64,000 bases of DNA from JBKBKC01 sp046294265 (GTDB taxonomy: Bacteria; Pseudomonadota; Alphaproteobacteria; Rhodobacterales; Rhodobacteraceae), in assembly GCA_046294265.1 (NCBI GenBank), contig JBKBKC010000008.1:1-64000 (forward strand), written 5' to 3'. The translations under genes and the position numbers were made by a program. The notes under the pieces are model-generated. The model saw only the letters and a list, made by a program, of their open reading frames with translations, was not told the origin of the DNA and made no database searches. The first letter of the stretch is position 1. Each line of letters starts with the position of its first letter. Of this stretch, positions 7,782-17,988 are shown one piece after another.

Positions 7782-9418
7782 GCCAGATGCAGGCAGTGGC
7801 GGGGCAGGTGCTTGCGGCGGACCCTGAGTGGTGGCGCGGTGCGGTGATCTACCAGATCTATCCGCGCAGCTATCAAGACAGCAATGGCGACGGGATCGGT
7901 GATCTGGCGGGGATCGTGCAGCGCCTGCCGCATATCGCGTCGCTGGGGGCCGATGCGATCTGGATCAGCCCGTTCTTTTCCAGCCCGATGAAGGACTTCG
8001 GCTATGACGTGAGCGATTATTGCGACGTCGATCCGATGTTCGGCACGCTTGCTGACTTCGACGCCGTGGTGGCGCGGGCGCATGACCTGGGCCTGCGGGT
8101 GATGATCGACCTCGTGCTGTCGCACACCTCCGACGCGCATGCCTGGTTCCGCGAAAGCCGGCAGGATCGCACCAACCCCCGCGCCGACTGGTATGTCTGG
8201 GCCGATCCAAAGCCCGACGGCACGCCCCCCAACAACTGGCTGGCGATCTTTGGCGGCTCCGCCTGGGCCTGGGATGGGCGGCGCGAGCAGTATTACCTGC
8301 ACAACTTCCTGACCTCGCAGCCCGACCTGAACCTGCACTGTGAGGCGGTGCAGGAGGCGCTTCTGGATGTGGCACGGTTCTGGCTGGATCGGGGGGTGGA
8401 CGGGTTCCGCCTTGACACGATCAACTTTTACTTTGCCGACAAGTACCTGCGCGACAATCCCCCGCTGCCGCCCGAATTGCGCAACAACACCATCGCGCCT
8501 GCGGTGAACCCCTACAATCACCAGCTCCACCTGTTTGACAAGAATCAGCCGGAAAACCTTGATTTCCTGCGAAAATTCCGCGCGGTGCTGGATCCCTGCG
8601 GCGCCGTCGCCGTGGGCGAGGTGGGCGATGCGCAGCGGGGGCTGGAGATCATGGCGGAATACACCTCGGGCGGCGACAAGGTGCAGATGTGCTATCCTTT
8701 CGAGATGCTGCAACCCCGCAGGCTGACCGCCGACCTTCTGGCCGAAACCTTTGCCCGCATGGCCGCCGCCGCCCCCGACGCCTGGCCCTGCTGGGCCTAT
8801 TCCAACCACGACACCGTGCGCCATGTCACCCGGTGGGAGCTTTCTGAAGATGCGGCAAAGGCGTACACGGTTCTTTTGATGTGCCTGCGAGGCTCGATCT
8901 GCCTCTACCAGGGCGAGGAACTGGGACTGCCCGAGGCCGACCTGGACCTGAGCGAATTGCAAGACCCCTACGGCATCGAATTCTGGCCGGAATTCAAGGG
9001 CCGCGACGGCTGCCGCACGCCGATGGTCTGGGTCACCGACAACGGCACGGGCGGTTTCACCACGGGTGCGCCCTGGCTGCCGGTCAAGGCCCCGCACCTG
9101 CCGCTGTCGGTCGCGGCGCAAGAGGGCGACGCAAGTTCGATGCTCAACCACTACCGCCGCGCGCTGGCCTTGCGGCGCGCGCATCCGGTGTTGCGCAGGG
9201 GCGAGATGACGGTGCCGCAGGCACGCGGCGACCTGGTGACGTTCCAGCGATCGGGCGGGGGCACGGTCTTCGCGGCCTTCAACCTCGGCGAAGGCTCGGT
9301 GAGCCTCGATCTGCCCGCGGGCGACTGGACCGGCATCGGGGCCGAGATCGGCGCGCTGCCCCCGGGGGAGGGGCTGCGCCTCGGACCATGGCAGTATTGC
9401 CTGGCCCATCAACGATAA
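7778..9418 (+). CDS. aglA: Alpha-glucosidase, GH13
   Basis: Cytoplasmic hydrolase that splits imported alpha-glucosides. The 546-aa protein holds the GH13 conserved regions in order: DLVLSHTSD, the nucleophile in GFRLDTINF (Asp213), the acid/base in GEVGD (Glu281) and the transition-state aspartate in SNHDTVR (Asp345). The N-terminus VIYQIYPRSYQDSNGDGIGD is characteristic of the oligo-1,6-glucosidase/alpha-glucosidase subfamily. The start is the ATG that overlaps the aglG stop. No signal peptide. Confidence 0.93.
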   Translation: MSQMQAVAGQVLAADPEWWRGAVIYQIYPRSYQDSNGDGIGDLAGIVQRLPHIASLGADAIWISPFFSSPMKDFGYDVSDYCDVDPMFGTLADFDAVVARAHDLGLRVMIDLVLSHTSDAHAWFRESRQDRTNPRADWYVWADPKPDGTPPNNWLAIFGGSAWAWDGRREQYYLHNFLTSQPDLNLHCEAVQEALLDVARFWLDRGVDGFRLDTINFYFADKYLRDNPPLPPELRNNTIAPAVNPYNHQLHLFDKNQPENLDFLRKFRAVLDPCGAVAVGEVGDAQRGLEIMAEYTSGGDKVQMCYPFEMLQPRRLTADLLAETFARMAAAAPDAWPCWAYSNHDTVRHVTRWELSEDAAKAYTVLLMCLRGSICLYQGEELGLPEADLDLSELQDPYGIEFWPEFKGRDGCRTPMVWVTDNGTGGFTTGAPWLPVKAPHLPLSVAAQEGDASSMLNHYRRALALRRAHPVLRRGEMTVPQARGDLVTFQRSGGGTVFAAFNLGEGSVSLDLPAGDWTGIGAEIGALPPGEGLRLGPWQYCLAHQR

Positions 9419-9434
9419 ACGGGGGGAACCGCGC

Positions 9435-10520
9435 ATGGCCGAACTGAAACTGACCGAGGTGGAAAAGGCCTATGGCGAGGTCAAGGTGCTCAAGCACATC
9501 AACCTCGACATCAAGACCGGCGAGCTGATCGTCTTCGTGGGCCCCTCGGGCTGCGGCAAATCCACCCTCTTGCGCATGATCGCGGGGTTGGAGCGGATCT
9601 CGGGCGGCGAGTTCACCATCGACGGGGTGCGCATGAACGACGTGCCCCCGGCGCAGCGCGGCATCGCGATGGTGTTCCAGTCCTACGCGCTCTATCCCCA
9701 CATGACGGTGCGCGAGAACATGGAATTCGCGCTGAAGATCGCCAAGAAACCTGCCGCCGAGATCAAGGCGGCGGTGGACAAGGCCGCGCGCATCCTGCAG
9801 CTCACCCCCTACCTCGACCGCCTGCCCAAGGCGCTCTCGGGCGGCCAGCGCCAGCGCGTGGCGATCGGGCGCTCGATCGTGCGCGACCCCAAGGTCTATC
9901 TCTTCGATGAGCCGCTTTCCAATCTCGATGCCGCCCTGCGTGTGGCGACCCGCATCGAGATCGCGCAACTCAAGGAATCCATGCCCAATTCCACCATGAT
10001 CTATGTCACGCATGACCAGGTGGAGGCGATGACACTGGCCACCCGCATCGTGGTGCTGGCGGGTGGCGGGATAAGCCAGGTGGGCAGCCCGCTCCAGCTT
10101 TACGAGCGGCCAGAGAACGAATTCGTGGCCCAGTTCATCGGCTCGCCCTCGATGAACCTGCTGCCGGGCGAGGTGGTGGGCACCGGCCCCGGAACCACCG
10201 TCCGCATGGCCAACGGCGGCATCGCGCGTTCCTGCGTGCCCAGCCTCGCCTCCGACATGGGCGCCAGGGTCAACGTGGGCGTGCGCCCCGAAGACCTCCT
10301 TGCCACGGAGGCCGAGCCGATCTTCACCGGCGACGTGGAGATCACCGAGGCGCTCGGCGAGGTCACGCTCCTTTATTTCAAACGTCAGGGCGAGGGCGCG
10401 CAGGTGGTGGCCAAACTGCCCGGCATCCACGCGGGCCTGCGCCACACCACCGTGCGCCTCTCCGCCGCACCCGCCAAGGTGCATCTCTTCCACAATGGCC
10501 GGTCGCTCCTCTACCGCTAA
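9435..10520 (+). CDS. aglK: Alpha-glucoside ABC transporter, ATP-binding protein
   Basis: Energises the AglEFG importer. The 361-aa MalK/UgpC-type protein has Walker A GPSGCGKST, the Q-loop, signature LSGGQRQRVA, Walker B VYLFDEPLSNLDA and the switch histidine in YVTHDQVEAM, then a C-terminal TOBE/OB regulatory domain of about 120 residues. The start follows a GGGGGGAA ribosome-binding site, 16 bp after aglA. It is the last gene of the operon and is followed by a terminator-like repeat. Confidence 0.93.
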   Translation: MAELKLTEVEKAYGEVKVLKHINLDIKTGELIVFVGPSGCGKSTLLRMIAGLERISGGEFTIDGVRMNDVPPAQRGIAMVFQSYALYPHMTVRENMEFALKIAKKPAAEIKAAVDKAARILQLTPYLDRLPKALSGGQRQRVAIGRSIVRDPKVYLFDEPLSNLDAALRVATRIEIAQLKESMPNSTMIYVTHDQVEAMTLATRIVVLAGGGISQVGSPLQLYERPENEFVAQFIGSPSMNLLPGEVVGTGPGTTVRMANGGIARSCVPSLASDMGARVNVGVRPEDLLATEAEPIFTGDVEITEALGEVTLLYFKRQGEGAQVVAKLPGIHAGLRHTTVRLSAAPAKVHLFHNGRSLLYR

Positions 10521-10540
10521 CCCGCACCCCGCGCCTTTCG

Positions 10541-10587
10541 CTTCTTCTGTCCCCAAATATCCCGGGGTCCGGGGCAGCGCCCCGGGG
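10541..10587. terminator. Bidirectional terminator-like repeat, copy A
   Basis: Between convergent aglK and speB. A pyrimidine-rich tail, CCAAATAT, then CCCGGGGTCCGGGGCAGCGCCCCGGGG, which folds into a GC-rich stem (CCGGGGC/GCCCCGG). The same arrangement recurs near 42.86, 52.34 and (diverged) 59.61 kb. Confidence 0.6.
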
Positions 10588-10588
10588 C

Positions 10589-11545
10589 TCACAGCCCGGC
10601 GCGGGCGTCGAAAACAAAGCCCAGCAGGTTCAGCAGAAGCTGTGCGGCCAGGATCGCGGTGGATCCTGCGGGGTCATACTCGGGGGCCACCTCCACCAGG
10701 TCGATGCCCACGACCTCATGCTCCCGTGCGGCGCGCTGCAGAAGTTCCAGCACCTCGTAGTAGAGGAACCCGCCATGCGAAGGCGTGCCGGTGCCCGGCG
10801 CGATGGAGGGGCAGAAGGCGTCGATGTCGATGGTGATGTAAAGGCGCGCGCCCTTGGGGATGCGCGCGATGGTATCCACCACACCCAGCGCGCGCACCTG
10901 CCGCACCGACAGGATGTCATCCCCCATGGCGCGGGCGTCGCGGTAGCCCTCGACGGTGGTGGAGCTGACATTGCGGATGCCAAGGGCGGTGATGCCGGTC
11001 ACATGGTCCTGTTCGGCGGCGCGTCGCATCGGGTTGCCGTGACCATGGCGCACGCCGTGGCGCACATCGACGAAATCCAGATGCGCGTCGATCTGAAGGA
11101 TGTGGATCGGCCCCCGCCCCGCAAAGGCGCGGATGCAGGGAATGTTCACCGAATGGTCGCCCCCGATGACCACCGGCAGCGCACCCGCATCCAGGATCGC
11201 GCGCACGCCCGTCTCGATGTTGGCGTGGCTCTGTTCGGTGTCGGTATGCACGATGTCGGCGTCGCCGATATCGACGATGCGCACATCGGGGCCAAGGTAG
11301 GTGCGGTCATCCTCGTGATCATAGGCCCCGGCATGACCGAAGGAAAAGAGGGTTGATGCCTCGCGCACCGCGCGGGGGCCAAAGCGCGCGCCCGCGCGGT
11401 ATTGGGTGCCGAAATCATAGGGAGCGCCCAGGATCGCGGCATCTGCCTCGATGCGCGTCCAATCTTCGACATAGGGCCGCTTGCCGAAGGTGGCGATGCC
11501 GACAAAAGGCAGGTTCAGGCGTCCGGTGTCATGGGCGTGGCGCAT
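10589..11545 (-). CDS. speB: Arginase/agmatinase-family ureohydrolase
   Basis: Binuclear manganese hydrolase that releases urea from a guanidino compound, most likely agmatine to putrescine. The 318-aa protein shows the metal-binding motifs GGDHSV, DAHLD and DIDAFCPSIAPGTGTP in order. The start follows AGGAGA. The next gene in the unit, 15 bp upstream, is a class I glutamine amidotransferase. Related family members act on guanidinobutyrate or other guanidines; the sequence alone does not settle the substrate. Confidence 0.8.
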   Translation of the reverse strand: MRHAHDTGRLNLPFVGIATFGKRPYVEDWTRIEADAAILGAPYDFGTQYRAGARFGPRAVREASTLFSFGHAGAYDHEDDRTYLGPDVRIVDIGDADIVHTDTEQSHANIETGVRAILDAGALPVVIGGDHSVNIPCIRAFAGRGPIHILQIDAHLDFVDVRHGVRHGHGNPMRRAAEQDHVTGITALGIRNVSSTTVEGYRDARAMGDDILSVRQVRALGVVDTIARIPKGARLYITIDIDAFCPSIAPGTGTPSHGGFLYYEVLELLQRAAREHEVVGIDLVEVAPEYDPAGSTAILAAQLLLNLLGFVFDARAGL

Positions 11546-11560
11546 CGAGTCTCCTGCGGA

Positions 11561-12247
11561 TCAAGACGTGATCTGCGCCACGAAGGCGCGGGCGAGGGTG
11601 AGGCCCGCCACATCGGCCAAGGCCCCGTCGGTGGCGGCCAGGTCGGGCAGGCGGGTGCGGAACGATGGGTCGAGCCGGTCCACAAGGTCGGGAAAGCGAA
11701 GGGCCCAGTCGGCCACCACCAGGCGCGAGGCCTCGAAATGGAACTGCGTGCCCCAGGCGCGGGGGCCCGCGCGGAAGGCCTGCACCGGGGCCAGGGCCGA
11801 GGTCGCAAGATGGGTGCAGCCGCGGGGCAGGGTGAAGGTGTCGGAATGCCACTGGAAGATGGGAAACCGTTCGGGCAGGGACGAGAGGATCGGGTCATCG
11901 CCCAACCGCGTCACCTCGCACCAGCCGAATTCGGTCGCAGCGTCAAGAATGTTGCGCCCCCCCATCCCGCGCGCCAGCACCTGCGCGCCAAGGCAGATGC
12001 CCAGCACCGGCACCCCGTTTCGGGCGCTCTCTGCCATCAGCGCGGCCAGGGCAGGCAGGTAGGGGTGGCGCGCATCGTCCAGCGCCGATTGCTCGCCCCC
12101 GAACACCACAATGGCGTCGAAGGTCTCTGGCAGCGGCTGACCCATAAAGGGGCGGTGTATATCGACCAAGGCGCCCGCCTCGTGCAGCGCCACGCCGACC
12201 TGCCCATGATGGGTGATGGCGGTATTCTCGACAATCGCAACGCGCAT
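11561..12247 (-). CDS. Class I glutamine amidotransferase-like protein
   Basis: The 228-aa product resembles stand-alone GMP-synthase-type amidotransferase domains: nucleophile elbow GICLGAQ (Cys), and the FHFEAS block supplying the His/Glu of the triad. The start at 12247 is chosen because it begins the beta-strand RVAIVENTA typical of the fold; a much longer upstream frame runs antisense to guaB and is a shadow. It precedes the speB-like gene by 15 bp, so a role in amine or polyamine nitrogen metabolism is plausible (gamma-glutamyl hydrolysis, for example). Function not proven. Confidence 0.75.
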   Translation of the reverse strand: MRVAIVENTAITHHGQVGVALHEAGALVDIHRPFMGQPLPETFDAIVVFGGEQSALDDARHPYLPALAALMAESARNGVPVLGICLGAQVLARGMGGRNILDAATEFGWCEVTRLGDDPILSSLPERFPIFQWHSDTFTLPRGCTHLATSALAPVQAFRAGPRAWGTQFHFEASRLVVADWALRFPDLVDRLDPSFRTRLPDLAATDGALADVAGLTLARAFVAQITS

Positions 12248-12376
12248 GGGGTCCCCTTGTCCCTTGCCCTTTCGGACCATGCCCGCGCCCGCCGCGCAAG
12301 CCCCTTCCGGCCTTGCCAATCGCGCCCGCCCGTGAAACAGGGGACCGCCAAACGATGCACTCCGCCGGAGGTTCCC

Positions 12377-13822
<1,446 letters not shown>

Positions 13823-13826
13823 GCGG

Positions 13827-14165
13827 TCATTCGCAGGCGATGCCGTCATTGTCGCGGTCCAGCGCCGGGCGGTAGCCGGGTTCGCCCCGGCGGATGCGGC
13901 GATAGCCTGCGGCTCGGGCCTCGGCGCAATTTCGGAAGTAAACGCCGCCGCCGGGTGCCGGCGCGGCGCGCGCGGGGCCCTTCGCGGAGGAGCGGGCCTT
14001 CCCGTGGCAATGATAATCGCCGGTCTTGCGGTTGGTGTGGCAGCCGCTGGCATCCAGCCCGCCGGGATGTGCTGCGGCAGGGGCCGCGGCAGCAACCACG
14101 AGCCAGCCCGCAGCGATGAGGGCGGGCAGTCCAAACCGCAATGTCCATCCACTTCCGTTGTCCAT
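13827..14165 (-). CDS. Secreted excalibur calcium-binding domain protein
   Basis: 112 aa. A signal peptide of about 31 residues (ending AAA-HP) is followed by a GCHTNRKTGDYHCH motif (YHCH type, metal-ligand-like) and a C-terminal excalibur domain with the DxDxDGIACE calcium-binding signature (DRDNDGIACE). The protein should be periplasmic or exported. Excalibur domains often accompany extracellular nucleases and wall proteins, but no catalytic domain is present. It converges on guaB with a 4-bp gap. Cellular role unknown. Confidence 0.8.
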   Translation of the reverse strand: MDNGSGWTLRFGLPALIAAGWLVVAAAAPAAAHPGGLDASGCHTNRKTGDYHCHGKARSSAKGPARAAPAPGGGVYFRNCAEARAAGYRRIRRGEPGYRPALDRDNDGIACE

Positions 14166-14326
14166 CCGCGCAGGGAAGCATCCGGGGCGGCCCCCGGCAA
14201 CCGCGATTGTCGCCGGGTAAGGATCGGGCGGCGAGACCAGCCTTGGCGCGATGCGGTTGAAAATCCACTTAATACATATATTTCATTTGTCTGTGGGCGC
14301 TTTCTCATGCGTCGCATGAGCTTTGC

Positions 14327-15484
14327 GTGACTCCCTCCGCCCGCCTCTCCGCTGCCATCGCAGTGCTGGACCGCTGGCTGGGCGGCACGCCGGCTGAACA
14401 GGCGCTGACGAACTGGGGCCGCGCCAGCCGGTATGCCGGGTCGGGCGACCGGCACGCGGTGCGCGATCTGGTGTTCGACGCCATCCGGTGCCGCCGGTCC
14501 TTTGCGCATCTCGGCGGGGGCGAGACCGGGCGCGGGCTGATCCTTGGGGGGCTGCGGGCTGCGGGGCAGGACCCGGCCGCGCTGTTCACCGGCGAAGGCC
14601 ATTCCCCGGCGCCGCTCGGGTCCGTAGAAACGGCCCGGCCCGATGCGCCGCAGGGTCTCGTGGCGCTGGACTGCCCCGACTGGATCGCGCCTTTGCTGCA
14701 ATCCTCGCTGGGGTCGGACTTCGCGCCGATCATGCAGGCGCTGCGCCACCGCGCGCCGGTGTTCCTGCGGGTGAACACTGCGCGGCTGACGCGGGAGGAC
14801 GCGGTGGCCCGGCTGGCGGCCGAGGGTGTTGCGGCCTGCCCCCATCCGCTGGCCCCCACTGCACTGCAAGTGACAGACGGCGCGCGGAAAATCGGCGCGA
14901 CCACGGCCTATGCGACGGGCCTTGTGGAGGTGCAGGATGCCGCCTCGCAGGCGGTGGTCGCGGCGCTGCCGCTGGCCCCCGGCCTGCGCGTGCTCGACCT
15001 GTGCGCGGGGGGCGGCGGAAAGGCGCTGGCCATGGCCGCCGCGGGCGCGCGCGTGACCGCGCATGACGCCAGCCCCGCCCGGATGCGCGACCTGCCCGCC
15101 CGCGCCAGCCGCGCAGGCCAGCCCATCTCCACCACCCTGCGCCCCGAGGCCACCGCCCCCTGGGACCTCGTGCTGGCGGATGCGCCCTGTTCCGGCTCGG
15201 GGGCCTGGCGCCGTGCGCCCGAGGGGAAATGGGCCCTTACGCCCGCGCGGCTCCGTGAGCTTTGCGCCATGCAGGCCGCGATCCTGGACCGTTCGGCCGG
15301 TCTGGTGCGGCCGGGCGGGTGGCTGGGCTATGCCACCTGCTCGATGCTGGAGGCCGAGAATGACGACCAGGCGGCGGCCTTTCTGTCGCGCCATCCGGTC
15401 TTTGGCCAGGCATGGCGGCTGCGCCTCACTCCGCTGGACGGAGGCGACGGGTTTTTTCTGGCACTCTTCACGCGATCCGAATAG
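14327..15484 (+). CDS. RsmB/NOP2-type rRNA cytosine-C5 methyltransferase
   Basis: Likely methylates a cytosine in 16S rRNA using S-adenosylmethionine. The 385-aa protein has the SAM site VLDLCAGGGGK, the motif IV cysteine in ADAPCSGSG (Cys288) and the motif VI catalytic cysteine in GYATCSM (Cys338), as needed for m5C chemistry. The start is GTG at 14327; no in-frame ATG lies close upstream. It is shorter than E. coli RsmB (429 aa) because the NusB-like N-terminal region is reduced. The exact rRNA position is not predictable here. Confidence 0.88.
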   Translation: MTPSARLSAAIAVLDRWLGGTPAEQALTNWGRASRYAGSGDRHAVRDLVFDAIRCRRSFAHLGGGETGRGLILGGLRAAGQDPAALFTGEGHSPAPLGSVETARPDAPQGLVALDCPDWIAPLLQSSLGSDFAPIMQALRHRAPVFLRVNTARLTREDAVARLAAEGVAACPHPLAPTALQVTDGARKIGATTAYATGLVEVQDAASQAVVAALPLAPGLRVLDLCAGGGGKALAMAAAGARVTAHDASPARMRDLPARASRAGQPISTTLRPEATAPWDLVLADAPCSGSGAWRRAPEGKWALTPARLRELCAMQAAILDRSAGLVRPGGWLGYATCSMLEAENDDQAAAFLSRHPVFGQAWRLRLTPLDGGDGFFLALFTRSE

Positions 15485-15490
15485 GTTCAA

Positions 15491-15511
15491 TACACTCAAG
15501 AGGTGTTTTTG
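15491..15511 (+). terminator. Weak terminator after the methyltransferase gene
   Basis: ACACTC pairs with GAGGTGT (one bulge), followed by five T residues. Short and of low GC, so only a tentative call. Confidence 0.3.
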
Positions 15512-15519
15512 TGCCCGGG

Positions 15520-15534
15520 TTAAGCGGCATTTAA
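15520..15534 (+). promoter_or_regulatory. CtrA-binding site upstream of cckA
   Basis: A perfect TTAA-N7-TTAA (TTAA at 15520-15523 and 15531-15534), the consensus for the response regulator CtrA, 48 bp before the cckA start. CckA is the top of the phosphorelay that activates CtrA, so this implies feedback. Confidence 0.6.
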
Positions 15535-15582
15535 TATTTCTGCCCCCGGAATGAAGCGGGAACGAATCTGGCGGGGGCACCT

Positions 15583-17949
15583 GTGGCCAAGAGCATCAGT
15601 TTTTCTGACGACGTGGTTTCTACGGCGCGCGGCCTGTCACCGCGGGTCTGGGTGCTCATCGGCGGGGCCTTCATCTGTCTGGTCGTGGCGCTGTTTGCCG
15701 CGGATCGTTGGGTGCAGCTCTCGGCGGTGGTCGCGGGGCTGACGTTTTCGGCGGTGGTGCTTTTGGTGCGCGGGCTTGTGGCAGCGGCGGGGGTGGGCGA
15801 GCGCTGGGCAGAGAAGCGGCTGGGCCGGCTCGTCGGGCAGGACGCGACACCCTGCTTCACCACCGACGACATCGGCCAGATCGGGTTCCAGAACGAGGCC
15901 GCGCGCAGCCGGTTTCGCGCGCAGGGGGGCGATACTCTGGTGTCCACGCTTGCCGACCATTTCGCCAGCCCCGCCTCCGTGCTGTTCCGGTTGCAGAGCA
16001 GGGCCGCGAACCTGGGTGCGGCGCGTGAGGATGTGGTGACCCGGCGTGGCCACATGCGCCTGTCGGTGAACCGCATCGCACCGCGCCGGTTCATGTGGCG
16101 ACTTGAGGAGTTTACGGAGCGCGGCGCGACAGGACGGGGGGCCGAGACGCTCAGCCTGCCGATGCTTGTGGCCAACAAGGCGGGCGTGGTGCTGTTCTCC
16201 AACGAGGCGATGCGCAGGCTTCTGGGGCAGCGGCCGAAACGGCTCGACCGGGTGTTCACGACGGCCGTTCTCCATTCTGGCGAGGAGGTGCAGGTCACGT
16301 CGGTCGATGGCCCCGTGCGCGCCTTCCTGGCCGAGATCGAGGGGCCGGGCGAGCGGCGCGAGATCTATCTCCTGCCGGTCTCGGGCCGTCCCGAGGATGA
16401 CCGGATGCTGGCCGATTTCGAGCATGTTCCGGTCGCCTTGCTGAAGTTCCGCGCCGATGGCGGCCTGCGGGCGGCGAACAAGGCTGCGCGCGATTTGCTG
16501 ACGCTGGACCCGCAGTCGCATGTCCGCCTGCAGGATCTGTTCGAGGGTCTGGGCCGGTCGCTGGCCGACTGGCTGGACGATGTGGTCAGCGAACGCCTGC
16601 CCGGCGCGTCAGAGGTGCTGCGCCTGCGCCGCGACGGGTCCGAGACCTTTTTGCAGGTGTCCCTGCGCAGGCTGGTGGAGCAGGGGCGCCCCGGCCTTCT
16701 GGCGGTGTTGCAGGACGCGACCGAACTCAAGACGCTCGAGGCGCAATTCGTCCAGAGCCAGAAGATGCAGGCGATCGGCCAGCTTGCCGGTGGAATCGCG
16801 CATGATTTCAACAACCTGCTGACTGCCATTTCAGGCCATTGCGATCTGCTGCTGCTGCGGCACAGCGCCTCGGACCCCGATTTCGCCGATCTCGTGCAGA
16901 TCCACCAAAACGCCAATCGTGCCGCGGGTCTGGTGGGCCAGCTACTCGCCTTCTCGCGAAAGCAGACGCTCAAGCCCGAGCGGGTGGACCTTCAGGAGGC
17001 GCTGTCCGACCTGATCCACCTGCTGAACCGGCTGGTGGGCGAGCGGGTGCGTTTGAAACTGGCGCATGCGCCAGACCTCGGGCCCATCCGGGCCGACCGG
17101 CGGCAGCTCGAGCAGGTGTTGATGAACCTCGTGGTGAACGCGCGCGACGCGATGCCCGAGGGTGGCACCATTCGCATCGAGACCGAGGCGCTGCATCTGG
17201 CCGAGGAAAAGCGGCGCGGCCGGGCCGTGGTGCCGCCCGGAGAGTTTGCGGTGATCCGCGTGATCGACAGCGGGCAGGGCATCCCGCCGGAGCGGCTGGA
17301 CAAGATCTTTGAGCCCTTCTTCACCACCAAGCGGCCGGGTGAGGGCACCGGGCTTGGCCTGTCCACCGCCTACGGGATCGTGAAGCAGTCGGGGGGGTTC
17401 ATCTTCGTCACGTCGGAACCGGGTGAGGGCGCCATCTTCGAGGTCTATTTCCCCATCCATGACGGCCAGCCCGGCGATGCGCCGGACGAAGCCGTCAAGG
17501 TGGCAAGCGGCGCTGCTGCCCCCGGTGCCCCCGATGCCACGCCCCCGGAACCGGCGCCTGCGCCGCGCCCGCTGCGCAATGGCGAGGGCGTGGTTCTTTT
17601 GGTCGAGGACGAGGCTCCGGTGCGCGCCTTTGCGTCGCGCGCGCTCCGGATGCGTGGATATACCGTGCTCGAGGCCGACAGCGCGGAGGAGGCGCTGCGA
17701 ACGCTCGAGGATCCCGCGCTAGAGGTGGACGTGTTCGTGACCGATGTGGTGATGCCCGGCATGGACGGGCCGTCATGGGTGCGCGAGGCGCTGCGCGACC
17801 GGCCCGGCGTGCGGGTGGTGTTCGTGTCGGGCTATGCCGAGGAAAGCGTCACCGACAACCGCGACCGCATCCCGAATTCGGTGTTCCTGCCAAAACCGTT
17901 TTCGCTCAACGATCTTGCAGCGACGGTGCAGGGCCAAATCCTGCATTGA
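15583..17949 (+). CDS. cckA: Hybrid histidine kinase of the CtrA phosphorelay
   Basis: Membrane sensor kinase/phosphatase that feeds phosphate through ChpT to CtrA. The 788-aa protein has two N-terminal membrane helices (about 22-40 and 45-66), PAS-like regions (about 100-370), a HisKA H-box GGIAHDFNNLL (His407), an ATPase domain with N, G1 (VIDSGQGIPPE) and G2 (GTGLGLST) boxes, an Ala/Pro-rich linker, and a C-terminal receiver with phospho-acceptor Asp721 in FVTDVVMPGMDG. The start is GTG. In Rhodobacter capsulatus the orthologue controls motility and gene transfer agent maturation and release. A CtrA-type site is upstream. Confidence 0.9.
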   Translation: MAKSISFSDDVVSTARGLSPRVWVLIGGAFICLVVALFAADRWVQLSAVVAGLTFSAVVLLVRGLVAAAGVGERWAEKRLGRLVGQDATPCFTTDDIGQIGFQNEAARSRFRAQGGDTLVSTLADHFASPASVLFRLQSRAANLGAAREDVVTRRGHMRLSVNRIAPRRFMWRLEEFTERGATGRGAETLSLPMLVANKAGVVLFSNEAMRRLLGQRPKRLDRVFTTAVLHSGEEVQVTSVDGPVRAFLAEIEGPGERREIYLLPVSGRPEDDRMLADFEHVPVALLKFRADGGLRAANKAARDLLTLDPQSHVRLQDLFEGLGRSLADWLDDVVSERLPGASEVLRLRRDGSETFLQVSLRRLVEQGRPGLLAVLQDATELKTLEAQFVQSQKMQAIGQLAGGIAHDFNNLLTAISGHCDLLLLRHSASDPDFADLVQIHQNANRAAGLVGQLLAFSRKQTLKPERVDLQEALSDLIHLLNRLVGERVRLKLAHAPDLGPIRADRRQLEQVLMNLVVNARDAMPEGGTIRIETEALHLAEEKRRGRAVVPPGEFAVIRVIDSGQGIPPERLDKIFEPFFTTKRPGEGTGLGLSTAYGIVKQSGGFIFVTSEPGEGAIFEVYFPIHDGQPGDAPDEAVKVASGAAAPGAPDATPPEPAPAPRPLRNGEGVVLLVEDEAPVRAFASRALRMRGYTVLEADSAEEALRTLEDPALEVDVFVTDVVMPGMDGPSWVREALRDRPGVRVVFVSGYAEESVTDNRDRIPNSVFLPKPFSLNDLAATVQGQILH

Positions 17950-17988
17950 CCAAGCGGCCGAAGGATCGGCAGACCCGTCCGCGCCCGC

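Noticed and set aside
7424..9436. 670-codon minus-strand frame
   Set aside because: Exactly antisense to aglG/aglA, both with complete catalytic or transport motifs.
15485..15582. Possible SOS box in front of cckA, as LexA is reported to act on cckA in R. capsulatus
   Set aside because: GTTC at 15485-15488 is followed at N7 by TCAA, not GTTC. Only the CtrA-type site is convincing.
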